DNA of 64,000 nucleotides from NCBI RefSeq assembly GCF_040215725.1, contig NZ_CP157969.1:868001-932000 (forward strand). The letters run 5' to 3'. Under the pieces are notes generated by a model that had not been told where the DNA came from, did no database searches, and saw nothing but the letters and a program-made list of their open reading frames with translations. Numbering within the stretch: position 1 is the stretch's first letter; each line of letters begins with the position of its first letter. The DNA comes from Rhizobium sp. ZPR4. Its GTDB lineage: Bacteria > Pseudomonadota > Alphaproteobacteria > Rhizobiales > Rhizobiaceae. Positions 26,822 through 34,793 of the stretch are shown here, piece after piece. The position numbers and the translations under genes were made by a program.

Positions 26822-28339
26822 ATGGATAGCTTTCCGCTTCGCCCCAAGCGCACTGTCTGGACGAGCCTGCGTCATTGGCTGCGCGCCCGCATGCCCGCGA
26901 TCATCGGTGACGGAGCCTCGACGCTCGTTTCGAAAGTCGTATCGCAGGTCGTCCAGCTTCTCATATTCCTCGTCGCCGCCCGCGTGTTGGAATCGGCCGA
27001 ATTCGGTCTCTATGCGTTCAGTTCCGCCATCGTCGTCATGCTTGTCGTGATCTCGGAAGGGGGATGGGGCGAGTTCGTCATGAAGGCCGAGTGCACGGAT
27101 CGGGAGCTCGACCAGATCGGCACGATTTCGATCATCGCCGGCGTGCTGGTCACGATCGTCGGACTGATGGGTGCCGCCATTGCCTGGCTCGTTTTCGGCC
27201 GGCAGCATGAGGCGCTTCTCCTCGTTCTTTTCAGCTGCTGGTTTTTGCCATCGTCTCTTTACGCGGTTTACGATGGGTTGTTGGTCGCGCGCGGCCTGCT
27301 GCGCAAACAAGCCGCTATTCGGATAGCCAGCGAAATTGCCGGGCTCTGCGTTGCGATGCTGGGGCTGTGGCTTGGCTGGAACGTGTTTTCGCTCGCGGCC
27401 GGTCGGCTCGTTTCGCAACTGGTCTGTCTTGCCGGCTCGGTGGCCGTGCTCGCCTGGCGTCCCAGGCTGCATCTCACCTGGCCTTTCGCACGCGAGATTC
27501 TCGAATTTTCGAGCCATATCCTGTCGAACCGGCTGATCCTCTTTCTCCGCTCCTATTCCGGAACGCTTGCGATCGGCAGCTTTCTGGGCCTTGCGGAGGC
27601 GGGCTATTATCGCGTCGCGGAACGCATCGTCGCGGCATTTTCCGAACTTATCGGCGAACCGGCGCGAATGCTGGCCTGGACGTTGTTTCGCCGTGCGGCG
27701 ATCGTGATCGGAGTGGACGGTAGGCAGGTTCGCGACGCCGGCCCCTCCGCAACCGTCTTTATGACGGTTCTCATGGCAATCTCCACGCCGATCTATCTCG
27801 GCCTTTCGCTGATATCGTCCGATTTGATCGACATCGTGCTCGGCGAAAAATGGGCGTCAGCGGCAATTCTCGTCGCGATCCTGTCGGTGAAGCAGATCCT
27901 GTTGATGCCGGGCTACGTCACGGAAGCCCTTCTATCCCTGTCGGGCAACATCAGGCGCATGCCTCGCACCCTGCTGCTGAATGCGGTGGTCTCCGTCTCC
28001 CTGATCCTGCTTCTGGCGCCTTTCGGTGTGGTCGCTGCCGCCTGGGGACAGTGCCTGGCGTCGCTGATCTCCTTCTTCACGTCGATGCATCTGCAAAAGA
28101 ACTATGGCGGCCTTCGGTGGGGACGCGTGCTGCGCAAGAGCGGTTATCTGGCCGTTGCCGTCGCGTTGATGGCGTCAGCGGTTTATGGGCTCGGCTATTT
28201 CGCCGGATCGCTCAGCATGCAGCGCGTCCTGACTGTGTTGCTGCAGGTGGTCTCGGGCGGTGCAATCTATATCTGCACGCTTCTGGCTCTGGAGAAGATG
28301 AGTGGAGGCGCGGTTTCGATTCTTTCGGGCAGGCGATGA
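26822..28339 (+). CDS. Wzx-type polysaccharide flippase
   Basis: About 505 residues with 12 or more hydrophobic segments, of the MOP/PST polysaccharide transporter superfamily. The N-terminal half has DGASTLVSKVVSQVVQLLIF and RVLESAEFGLYAF; a later segment has FLGLAEAGYYRVAERIV and ILVAILSVKQILLMPG. It would flip the undecaprenyl-linked repeat unit across the inner membrane. I choose the ATG at 26822 because it starts about 45 residues before the first conserved helix. The frame is open further upstream, with an alternative ATG at 26774, and no strong ribosome site settles it. Confidence 0.88.
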   Translation: MDSFPLRPKRTVWTSLRHWLRARMPAIIGDGASTLVSKVVSQVVQLLIFLVAARVLESAEFGLYAFSSAIVVMLVVISEGGWGEFVMKAECTDRELDQIGTISIIAGVLVTIVGLMGAAIAWLVFGRQHEALLLVLFSCWFLPSSLYAVYDGLLVARGLLRKQAAIRIASEIAGLCVAMLGLWLGWNVFSLAAGRLVSQLVCLAGSVAVLAWRPRLHLTWPFAREILEFSSHILSNRLILFLRSYSGTLAIGSFLGLAEAGYYRVAERIVAAFSELIGEPARMLAWTLFRRAAIVIGVDGRQVRDAGPSATVFMTVLMAISTPIYLGLSLISSDLIDIVLGEKWASAAILVAILSVKQILLMPGYVTEALLSLSGNIRRMPRTLLLNAVVSVSLILLLAPFGVVAAAWGQCLASLISFFTSMHLQKNYGGLRWGRVLRKSGYLAVAVALMASAVYGLGYFAGSLSMQRVLTVLLQVVSGGAIYICTLLALEKMSGGAVSILSGRR

Positions 28340-28378
28340 TCGGCGACGACAGGATAGATACGGATAGGGGGATGCAGG

Positions 28379-29215
28379 ATGACGGCTTCGGTACAATCCA
28401 ATTTGTCATGGTCGGCGCATGCACGCTCGGTTTTGAAGAGCGCCGCACAGACGGCCGCCCAGGGGCTTTCGCCACTGCGCCTGGCCAGAGGGCGGTTGAA
28501 CTATCTCTTGCCCTTTCCACGGCGGTTTACGGGCGCCTATGGCACCTATGAGGCTGCCATGGCTGCCGCCCGCAGGCAGACCATGGCCGGCTATGATCAC
28601 GATGAGATCGCGACCGTTGCATTTGCCAAAATGTGTGAGGTGGCGCCCTGGGACTATCCGGTGTTGTTCTGGGTCCGCAATTTGCTGCACGAGATCGATG
28701 GCCTCGTCGACGCCGGTGGGCACATGGGCACGAAATATCGGGCCTTCCGTCCTCTGCTGCCGCTCGACGGCGCATTTCGTTGGGTCGTCTACGATCTGCC
28801 GGCCATCGTCCGCGCCGGACAAAGCCTGGCCGAGAAGGAAGGCCTGACGAGCCTGTCCTTTGTCGATCGGATGGGAGATGCAGGTGAGATGCCATTGTTG
28901 CTCGGATCGGGGCTGATGCAATATCTCGATATGCCGCTGTCCGGGCTGCTGTCGCAAATGCCCTCCCGGCCGCGGCACCTGATCCTCAACAAGGTTGCGC
29001 TCCGCAAGGGCAGCACGGTCGTCACACTCGAACGTATCGGCAGGTCCTATGTCCCCTATCACATGCGCGACGAGGCGGACTTCATCGATGATATTGCAAG
29101 GCTCGGCTACAAGCAGGTCGACCGCTGGTCCATTCCCTCTCTGTCGCACGCCATAGATACCCACCCGGAGCTCGGCCGTAGCGAGAGCGCCGGTTTCTAT
29201 TTTCGGCTGGGCTAG
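28379..29215 (+). CDS. Putative methyltransferase, TIGR04325-type
   Basis: A 278-residue cytosolic protein resembling the TIGR04325 putative methyltransferases found in polysaccharide and LPS loci. It carries a SAM-binding-like LVDAGGHMGTKYRAF, then FRWVVYDLPAIVRAG, LGSGLMQYLD and LILNKVALRKG in the usual order. It may methylate a sugar of the repeat unit. It lies 40 bases after the flippase gene on the same strand, so it is probably co-transcribed. The family call comes from motif order, not a database search. Confidence 0.75.
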   Translation: MTASVQSNLSWSAHARSVLKSAAQTAAQGLSPLRLARGRLNYLLPFPRRFTGAYGTYEAAMAAARRQTMAGYDHDEIATVAFAKMCEVAPWDYPVLFWVRNLLHEIDGLVDAGGHMGTKYRAFRPLLPLDGAFRWVVYDLPAIVRAGQSLAEKEGLTSLSFVDRMGDAGEMPLLLGSGLMQYLDMPLSGLLSQMPSRPRHLILNKVALRKGSTVVTLERIGRSYVPYHMRDEADFIDDIARLGYKQVDRWSIPSLSHAIDTHPELGRSESAGFYFRLG

Positions 29216-29216
29216 G

Positions 29217-29260
29217 GCAATTCCAGGAAAGGTGCATGGCGGTTTTCCGTCAGGAATTGC
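29217..29260. terminator. Inverted repeat at convergent gene ends
   Basis: GCAATTCC (29217-29224) pairs with GGAATTGC (29253-29260), and an inner GGAAA can pair with TTTCC. It lies just after the methyltransferase stop codon and before the end of the convergent GMC gene. No U-tract follows on the plus strand, so a terminator role is only possible. Confidence 0.35.
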
Positions 29261-29302
29261 ATAAAAAAGGCCGGAGCATTTTCGCGATACGAGCGGGAGG
29301 CT

Positions 29303-31021
29303 CTAGCCATGAAGGAGCGATAGGCCCGGCTCGCTCCGATGCTGCTGCCTGTGCAATTGAGTGGCCGCGTGTCGTTGCTTGAGGTGATCGGCAAGGCGGA
29401 TAGACAGGGCGAGTAGCATCAGCGTCGGATTGGCGTGGCCCGGCGTCGGAAACACGGAGCTGCCGGCAACAAACAAGCCATCGATGCCGTGAACCATGGC
29501 GTCGGTGTCAACGACGCTCGTTCGCGGATCGGTCCCCATGCGGGTGGTGCAGGACGGATGGGCCATATCCATGAAGACGGGCAGGGTGTTCTCCCTTGCC
29601 GCAATCCAATCCGGCAGGGCTGGATTCGGTAAGCCAACGCGAACGAATTCGTCCGAAATCAATCCTGCAAGCCGTTTGACGCTGGCTATTTCGCGCCGAC
29701 CAATCTTCCAGTTGATCCGCGGCAATGGTTGACCGAAGCGATCGCGCTGCTGCGTGAGCGTGATGCGGCTCTCGGGATTGAGCTGTTGTTCGACCATGAC
29801 GTCGAAGCGCAATTCCGTCGAGCGATGCGGCAGGCCGCGCTTGCGCACGAGGCGTTGGTAGAGCCCGGAGGTGATCATATCAGCCGATTTTGCGACCGTC
29901 GCAAGATCTCCCATGACGGTATTGCCCGCGCCCTTCGTCAAGCGCTTCAGCGCCGCCCAGGGATCATCCGGAGCGTGGATCTGCACCGGATAGGCGGCGC
30001 AGTTGGTAAGGCCTTCGCGCGCTTGAATTTCCGGGCTCAAGGACAGGCCCCTGAGATAGAAATGCGTGTGTCCGCCGTGGCTGAGGCCATAGAAATTGAA
30101 ATGCCGTGCGATGACGTCGATGTCATGCCTCGCAAAGTGGCAGAGCGATGTGCGGGGATGGTCGCAGAGATAGCGGCCGACAACGTCATGCCTATTGCCT
30201 AGGCCCGCCGGCAGCAGCGAATTGGATGCGAGCATCAGGCGTGCATTCTCGACGCCACCGCCGCAAAGAACGACCGTGTTTGCATGGACAGTTGCGCTCC
30301 GGCCGATGGGGCTCCGAAGATCGAGGGAGGTTACTCTCCGGCCTTGGCTGTCGACATTGATTTCGGTCACCGTGGCATGCGTCAGAAAACTTATGTTCGC
30401 CGCCGCGATATCGCCCGCAAGGCGAGCAAAGCGTGTCGGCTCGGCACGTGGATGGCGCATGTGGCTGAATTGCCAGAAGAAGGGCTTGAGAAGTTGCTTG
30501 TCCAGACCGAGATCGTCCGGGCGTGAATGCAGCAGCGCGAAGAGGCGTTCATCGTAGAGGTTGGGGCCGAGGTTGAGCAGTTTGCCGGCGCGATCGAGGG
30601 CAGGCAGCAGCTGTTTGCGATCGATCGGCCAACCGGAAAGCGGCAGCCAGGGTCGCTTCAGGAAATCGATGTCATCGAAGGCGGCGCATTTGCCGATCCA
30701 GGTATGGCTGCTGCCGCCAACCATACGATTTCGCAGCTCGAATGCGGGAATGTCGTTCAGCCATGCCAGCCTGCCGGTATAGCCCCGCCCTTCGGGCACG
30801 GCATTCGCCGAAGCGAAGGGCTCACCAATGTTTTCGACGGAATTCAGCGCCTGAATTTCCGCCTCGTAATCTTTGCCGCCGCTCTCGATGACAAGGACAC
30901 GAATCCGGGTATCCGCAAACTCGCGGGCGATCGCAATTCCGGCCGGTCCGCCACCTATAATCGCAATATCGGCATGTATTTCAATCCCTTCCGGCATAGA
31001 TCTCAAGTCACTGGTTATCAT
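29303..31021 (-). CDS. GMC-family FAD-dependent oxidoreductase
   Basis: A 572-residue flavoprotein. The N-terminal dinucleotide motif IAIIGGGPAGIAIAREFA, the GGSSHTWIGKCAAF substrate/FAD motif and the C-terminal HPSCTTRMGTDP and GHANPTLMLLAL blocks define the glucose-methanol-choline oxidoreductase family. These enzymes oxidise alcohols or sugar hydroxyls to aldehydes or ketones. I choose the ATG at 31021, about 20 residues before the FAD motif. Upstream in-frame starts at 31060 and 31183 lack support. The gene diverges from a DegT aminotransferase with a shared 213-base promoter region. The pair could turn a hydroxyl into an amine on a sugar or cyclitol. Substrate unknown. Confidence 0.85.
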   Translation of the reverse strand: MITSDLRSMPEGIEIHADIAIIGGGPAGIAIAREFADTRIRVLVIESGGKDYEAEIQALNSVENIGEPFASANAVPEGRGYTGRLAWLNDIPAFELRNRMVGGSSHTWIGKCAAFDDIDFLKRPWLPLSGWPIDRKQLLPALDRAGKLLNLGPNLYDERLFALLHSRPDDLGLDKQLLKPFFWQFSHMRHPRAEPTRFARLAGDIAAANISFLTHATVTEINVDSQGRRVTSLDLRSPIGRSATVHANTVVLCGGGVENARLMLASNSLLPAGLGNRHDVVGRYLCDHPRTSLCHFARHDIDVIARHFNFYGLSHGGHTHFYLRGLSLSPEIQAREGLTNCAAYPVQIHAPDDPWAALKRLTKGAGNTVMGDLATVAKSADMITSGLYQRLVRKRGLPHRSTELRFDVMVEQQLNPESRITLTQQRDRFGQPLPRINWKIGRREIASVKRLAGLISDEFVRVGLPNPALPDWIAARENTLPVFMDMAHPSCTTRMGTDPRTSVVDTDAMVHGIDGLFVAGSSVFPTPGHANPTLMLLALSIRLADHLKQRHAATQLHRQQHRSEPGLSLLHG

Positions 31022-31234
31022 GATCGTTTTCCCGCCCGTTTTCCCATTTTTTACCAGCATCGCGAGCGTGCGGATAATTGTTCGATTGGCATAGGTGCGG
31101 ACGATATCTACCGATTTCGGATAGGTGATCTGATCGGTTCCGACGTTCCTTTCAGTCGGAAGTCCATGCTGAAAATGCGGCAATCACAGGCTAGGCTCTC
31201 CAGCAAATGCTGAGTTTCCTGGGGAGCGAAAATC

Positions 31235-32419
31235 ATGGCCAAGGTGGGGTTACGGGAGTGGTTGGCGCTCGCGCCGGTATTTGCCTCGGGCAAATTGGCG
31301 CGCTACAGCGACGAGACCGGTGGCCCGCTGGGACGCTTCGAAGCCGATTTTTCCACCAAGTTCGGTGTGCGCCATACGTTGGCCACGAGCAGCGGGACGG
31401 GTGCCTTGATTTCGGCGCTGGTTGCCGCCGGCGTCGGCCCCGGAGATGAAGTGCTGGTGCCGGCCTATACCTGGATCGCAACTGCCGCTGCTCCACTGGC
31501 CGCTGGCGCAGTGCCGGTCCTGGTCGATATCGACCACACGCTCACCATGGACCCGCAGGACATCCTGCGTAAGATCACGCCGCAGACGAGGGCAATCATT
31601 CCCGTCCACATGTCGAACATGGTGTGCGATATGGACAGCATCATGCGCATTGCCCGCGAGAACAACCTCGTCGTCATCGAGGATGCCTGCCAGGCCGTCG
31701 GATTGCACTACAAGACCAAGCGGGTCGGAACGATCGGTGATTTCGGGGCCTTCAGCTTCAATCAGTTCAAGAACATCAATTGCGGGGAGGGCGGGGCCGT
31801 CGTCACCAACGACGGGCGGCTGTTTGCCCGTGCCCGCATGTATCACGACATCGGCTCCATGTTTCGCGGCCATCTAGACAATGCTAACGAGCCGCCCATG
31901 CTGGGGGTGAATTTCAAGGCGAGCCAGATTCAAGGCGCCATGCTGAACGTGCAGTTGAAAAAGCTGGATCCGATGATTGCCCGCATGCGTGAGCGCTATG
32001 ATGTGATGAGCGAAATCTTCGCCAAGAGCGCGTGGATCATGGTGGGACCGCACAACGATGTCGGCAATGCGGCAGGCCTCCACGTCATCTTCGAGACGTC
32101 GGACGAGGCCAAGAGATTTGCCGAGGAAAACAAGCGCGGTGTCTATCGGCTCTTCGATTCGAGCCGCCATGTCTATACCAACTGGCAACCTGTTTTGCAG
32201 CAACGCACGGGCCATCCGGCGATGAATCCCTTCCACTGGACCGATCGAAAGATCGAATATACGCCGGAACTTTGCGCGCAGACGCTCGATATCCTGAAGC
32301 GCAGCTGCCGCATCAGCCTTGGAGAAAACTATCCCGTCTCATTGGTCGCCTATATGGCCAAGCGGATGTCGCGGCAGGCCAAATCGAAAAACGCCAATCT
32401 CTTCTACGCCACGATCTGA
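31235..32419 (+). CDS. DegT/DnrJ/EryC1-family PLP aminotransferase
   Basis: A 394-residue PLP enzyme. Its features are ATSSGTGALISALVAAG (phosphate-binding), VIEDACQAVGLHYKTKRVGT and the PLP lysine in FSFNQFKNINCGEGGAVV. Family members aminate keto-sugars, or make cyclic aminated units such as aminohydroxybenzoate or aminocyclitols. The start is behind GGGGAGCG. The next gene follows its stop codon by one base, so it is translationally linked to the phosphopantetheinyl transferase. Together with the divergent GMC oxidase it could form a two-step hydroxyl-to-amine conversion. Whether the product feeds the NRPS-PKS or the polysaccharide cannot be read from sequence. Confidence 0.88.
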   Translation: MAKVGLREWLALAPVFASGKLARYSDETGGPLGRFEADFSTKFGVRHTLATSSGTGALISALVAAGVGPGDEVLVPAYTWIATAAAPLAAGAVPVLVDIDHTLTMDPQDILRKITPQTRAIIPVHMSNMVCDMDSIMRIARENNLVVIEDACQAVGLHYKTKRVGTIGDFGAFSFNQFKNINCGEGGAVVTNDGRLFARARMYHDIGSMFRGHLDNANEPPMLGVNFKASQIQGAMLNVQLKKLDPMIARMRERYDVMSEIFAKSAWIMVGPHNDVGNAAGLHVIFETSDEAKRFAEENKRGVYRLFDSSRHVYTNWQPVLQQRTGHPAMNPFHWTDRKIEYTPELCAQTLDILKRSCRISLGENYPVSLVAYMAKRMSRQAKSKNANLFYATI

Positions 32420-32420
32420 C

Positions 32421-33158
32421 ATGGAGAATATCGGGCCTGACACAATCGATGTCTGGCACTGGAAGCTGGACATGCCGTTGCCTGATCTCGGCATGTACAT
32501 CGCGTTGCTGTCGCTCGACGAATGCGTTCGGACCATTCGCTTCGTCCATGATCGCGACAGGCATCGTTTCGTCGCCGCCAGGACCGGAATGCGGGTGATT
32601 CTCGGACGTTATCTCGGCATTCCACCGCGGTTGATAGGCTTCGACTATGGTGACAACGGCAAGCCTTATGTCGCGATCGGCGGTGCCTGTCCCATCCATT
32701 TCAATCTCAGCCATAGCGCCAACCTGGCCGTGCTTGCTATTTCCGATCGTTATGAACTCGGCGTCGATATCGAGGAAATTCGATTCCTGAAGGAAGATAT
32801 CGCCAAATGGTTCTTCTCCCGCAAGGAGTATCAGACGCTTCGATCCCTGCCGGCTGATGGCTACCTGGATGGTTTCTATCGCTGCTGGACGCGCAAGGAA
32901 GCGTTCATCAAAGCCCATGGTGCCGGCTTGTCGCTACCGCTCGATAGTTTCGATGTCACGTTCGACAGATCGAAGCAATCGCGATTGGAACGGCTGGAGG
33001 GGGACGAAGATGCACCACAAAACTGGACCATCCTGGAACTTGCGACACCGACCAACTTCGCTGGTGCCGTTGTCGCCTCGACCGGCGGGCACCAAGTATG
33101 CCTGCGCTACCGCAATGGAAATATCAGTCAGATGGTCAATCGCGCATCGAGAATGTAG
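32421..33158 (+). CDS. Sfp-type 4'-phosphopantetheinyl transferase
   Basis: A 245-residue enzyme that moves phosphopantetheine from CoA onto carrier-protein serines. It shows the Sfp/Gsp signature blocks: NGKPYV, FNLSHSANLAV, LGVDIEEIR (metal-binding Asp/Glu) and FYRCWTRKEAFIKAHGAGLSLPLDSFDV. It should activate the ACP and three PCP domains encoded downstream on the opposite strand. The ATG at 32421 directly follows the aminotransferase stop. Its 3' end overlaps the convergent formyltransferase-like gene by about 31 bases. A dedicated copy here supports an active NRPS-PKS system. Confidence 0.93.
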   Translation: MENIGPDTIDVWHWKLDMPLPDLGMYIALLSLDECVRTIRFVHDRDRHRFVAARTGMRVILGRYLGIPPRLIGFDYGDNGKPYVAIGGACPIHFNLSHSANLAVLAISDRYELGVDIEEIRFLKEDIAKWFFSRKEYQTLRSLPADGYLDGFYRCWTRKEAFIKAHGAGLSLPLDSFDVTFDRSKQSRLERLEGDEDAPQNWTILELATPTNFAGAVVASTGGHQVCLRYRNGNISQMVNRASRM

Positions 33159-34729
33159 CGCCCGTCCGTGGCATCGAAATGATGGCAACCACGAAGCCCG
33201 GCCTTGAAAGCGGGGGTAACGGTGCGGATGCGGCGCTCGCAATAGTCATCGAGCGTCAGTTTCTCGATTTCCATGATGTTGAGAGCATAGCCATAAATGC
33301 CGTGCGCATTGTGCTGCGAGGGTCGCAAGAGCCTGCCGCCACGTTCGAAGATGCGCCCTGCGCCTCGCGCCTCGGTGCTGCCGATGACGACGGGATTCCG
33401 CTTGTGGGGTCTTATGCCCGTAAGCGCCGGGCCGTCGACCTCGAACAGATAGAGCTCGCTGCAATGGTCTTCATAGGCATGAAAATCCGACAGGTTGGTG
33501 AATAGCCACCACCTGCCGTCGTGACGGATCAAGACGCTATCGGCCGGCGATTGACCCTCGAAGGCCGTAGCATGGAGCTCCCATTTCAGCGGAAACTCAC
33601 GGCAGCGCCAGACCTCCAGCCGCCGTGCCTGATGCGTTTCCGGTATCATGAAGATTTGGTCGCCATCGCGAAATACGAATGGGTAGGAGAGATGGTAAGG
33701 GCGCTCCAGCGCCACCCCGACCTGTGTGAGTGCATCACCGTCGAAACGGCCGACCGCGATATGCGCCTTGCGGTCGCCATGGGAATAGGCCTCGTAGAAC
33801 AGATAGCATTTGCCATCCTCTTGAAACAGGAACGGATCGGCCTTGATGCTGTTGTCGGAAGGTGGAATTTCGACCGCTTTGCTCGGATCGAAATCATCGA
33901 TGTGACCGCGTCCCGTATAGAGCGTCCATATTGCCGACTCGGCGCGGAGCTTCGTCCTGATCGATTTGAATGCCTTGACCGAGACCGATCCCGCGACAAC
34001 GCAGCTGTAGCGAAAGAGGTCGCCGAGCGATGGTGGCTGATCGGCAACCGCGCCAGCGAAGGCAGATGGCTCGAACCGCCTGGTGTCGGCGAGCCGCGTC
34101 AGCTCCCGCAGCAGAAGGGTGACGCTTCGCTCCCGCACGAAGGCGCTCAATCGCGCAGCACTCGGCTTGATGTTGAATGACGCCCGCGCAATCTCGAGCC
34201 TGCCGGCCTTGCCGCCGCACTTGGCATAGAGAACCAGATCGGCAGTCGACGCGCGGGCAAGGACCTCGGCATAGCCGTACCAATCCACGTCGGCCGATCG
34301 CCGGTCGGAGAGGTTGAAGGCCCATTCTCCGAATGGGAGAGCGGCGATCGCGTCGTCGGCCATGCTCATTGGAACCATGCGGATGACGAGGTCGAGCTTC
34401 AGACGGCGCAGCGATGCGGCCGTGATATTGTCGGGGGTGCATGCCTTGTCGTCATCGGATTCGTAGCAGTCGATGAAGTGACGCCGGCTATTGAAGTGTT
34501 TTGGCAAATAGGCGGGTTGACGCGCAAGGGCCTGGGCCTCCAGTCGCGCACTCCAGGATAACAGCTTTGAAGCCTTGCCGTCGCCGAACGGACGAGGATG
34601 GGTCAACACGGCTGCAAGCTCCAGACCCGGCGCGGCCAGAATCCGGTCCAGGATCATCAGCTCCCAGTTTTCGAGCGCATGCCTGCGCGCGACGAGAATA
34701 CCGACCCTCAATGGCTTGGTCTCGTTCAT
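33128..34729 (-). CDS. Formyltransferase-like protein with C-terminal beta-propeller-like domain
   Basis: A 533-residue protein. Residues 1-230 resemble the N-terminal fold of methionyl-tRNA/sugar formyltransferases (LRVGILVARRHALENWE, LDLVIRMVPMSMAD). Where active enzymes have N-x-H-P-S-x-L-P, this one reads FNLSDRRSAD, without the histidine. Residues 265-530 resemble the five-bladed GH43-like or inositolphosphorylceramide-transferase N-terminal domain (IKADPFLFQEDGKCYLFYEAY, RPYHLSYPFVFRDGDQIFMIPE, DGRWWLFTN). It starts behind GAGG, is first-to-last linked with the NRPS genes on the same strand, and ends inside the PPTase gene. Function unknown; possibly a binding or sugar-modifying accessory protein. 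Confidence 0.6.
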   Translation of the reverse strand: MNETKPLRVGILVARRHALENWELMILDRILAAPGLELAAVLTHPRPFGDGKASKLLSWSARLEAQALARQPAYLPKHFNSRRHFIDCYESDDDKACTPDNITAASLRRLKLDLVIRMVPMSMADDAIAALPFGEWAFNLSDRRSADVDWYGYAEVLARASTADLVLYAKCGGKAGRLEIARASFNIKPSAARLSAFVRERSVTLLLRELTRLADTRRFEPSAFAGAVADQPPSLGDLFRYSCVVAGSVSVKAFKSIRTKLRAESAIWTLYTGRGHIDDFDPSKAVEIPPSDNSIKADPFLFQEDGKCYLFYEAYSHGDRKAHIAVGRFDGDALTQVGVALERPYHLSYPFVFRDGDQIFMIPETHQARRLEVWRCREFPLKWELHATAFEGQSPADSVLIRHDGRWWLFTNLSDFHAYEDHCSELYLFEVDGPALTGIRPHKRNPVVIGSTEARGAGRIFERGGRLLRPSQHNAHGIYGYALNIMEIEKLTLDDYCERRIRTVTPAFKAGLRGCHHFDATDGRYILDARLTI

Positions 34730-34793
34730 GACTGTTTCCTCTTATGGCTCGACCATTTGCCGGAGATTGTTGTTCCAGGGCATTGGCGCCTAC

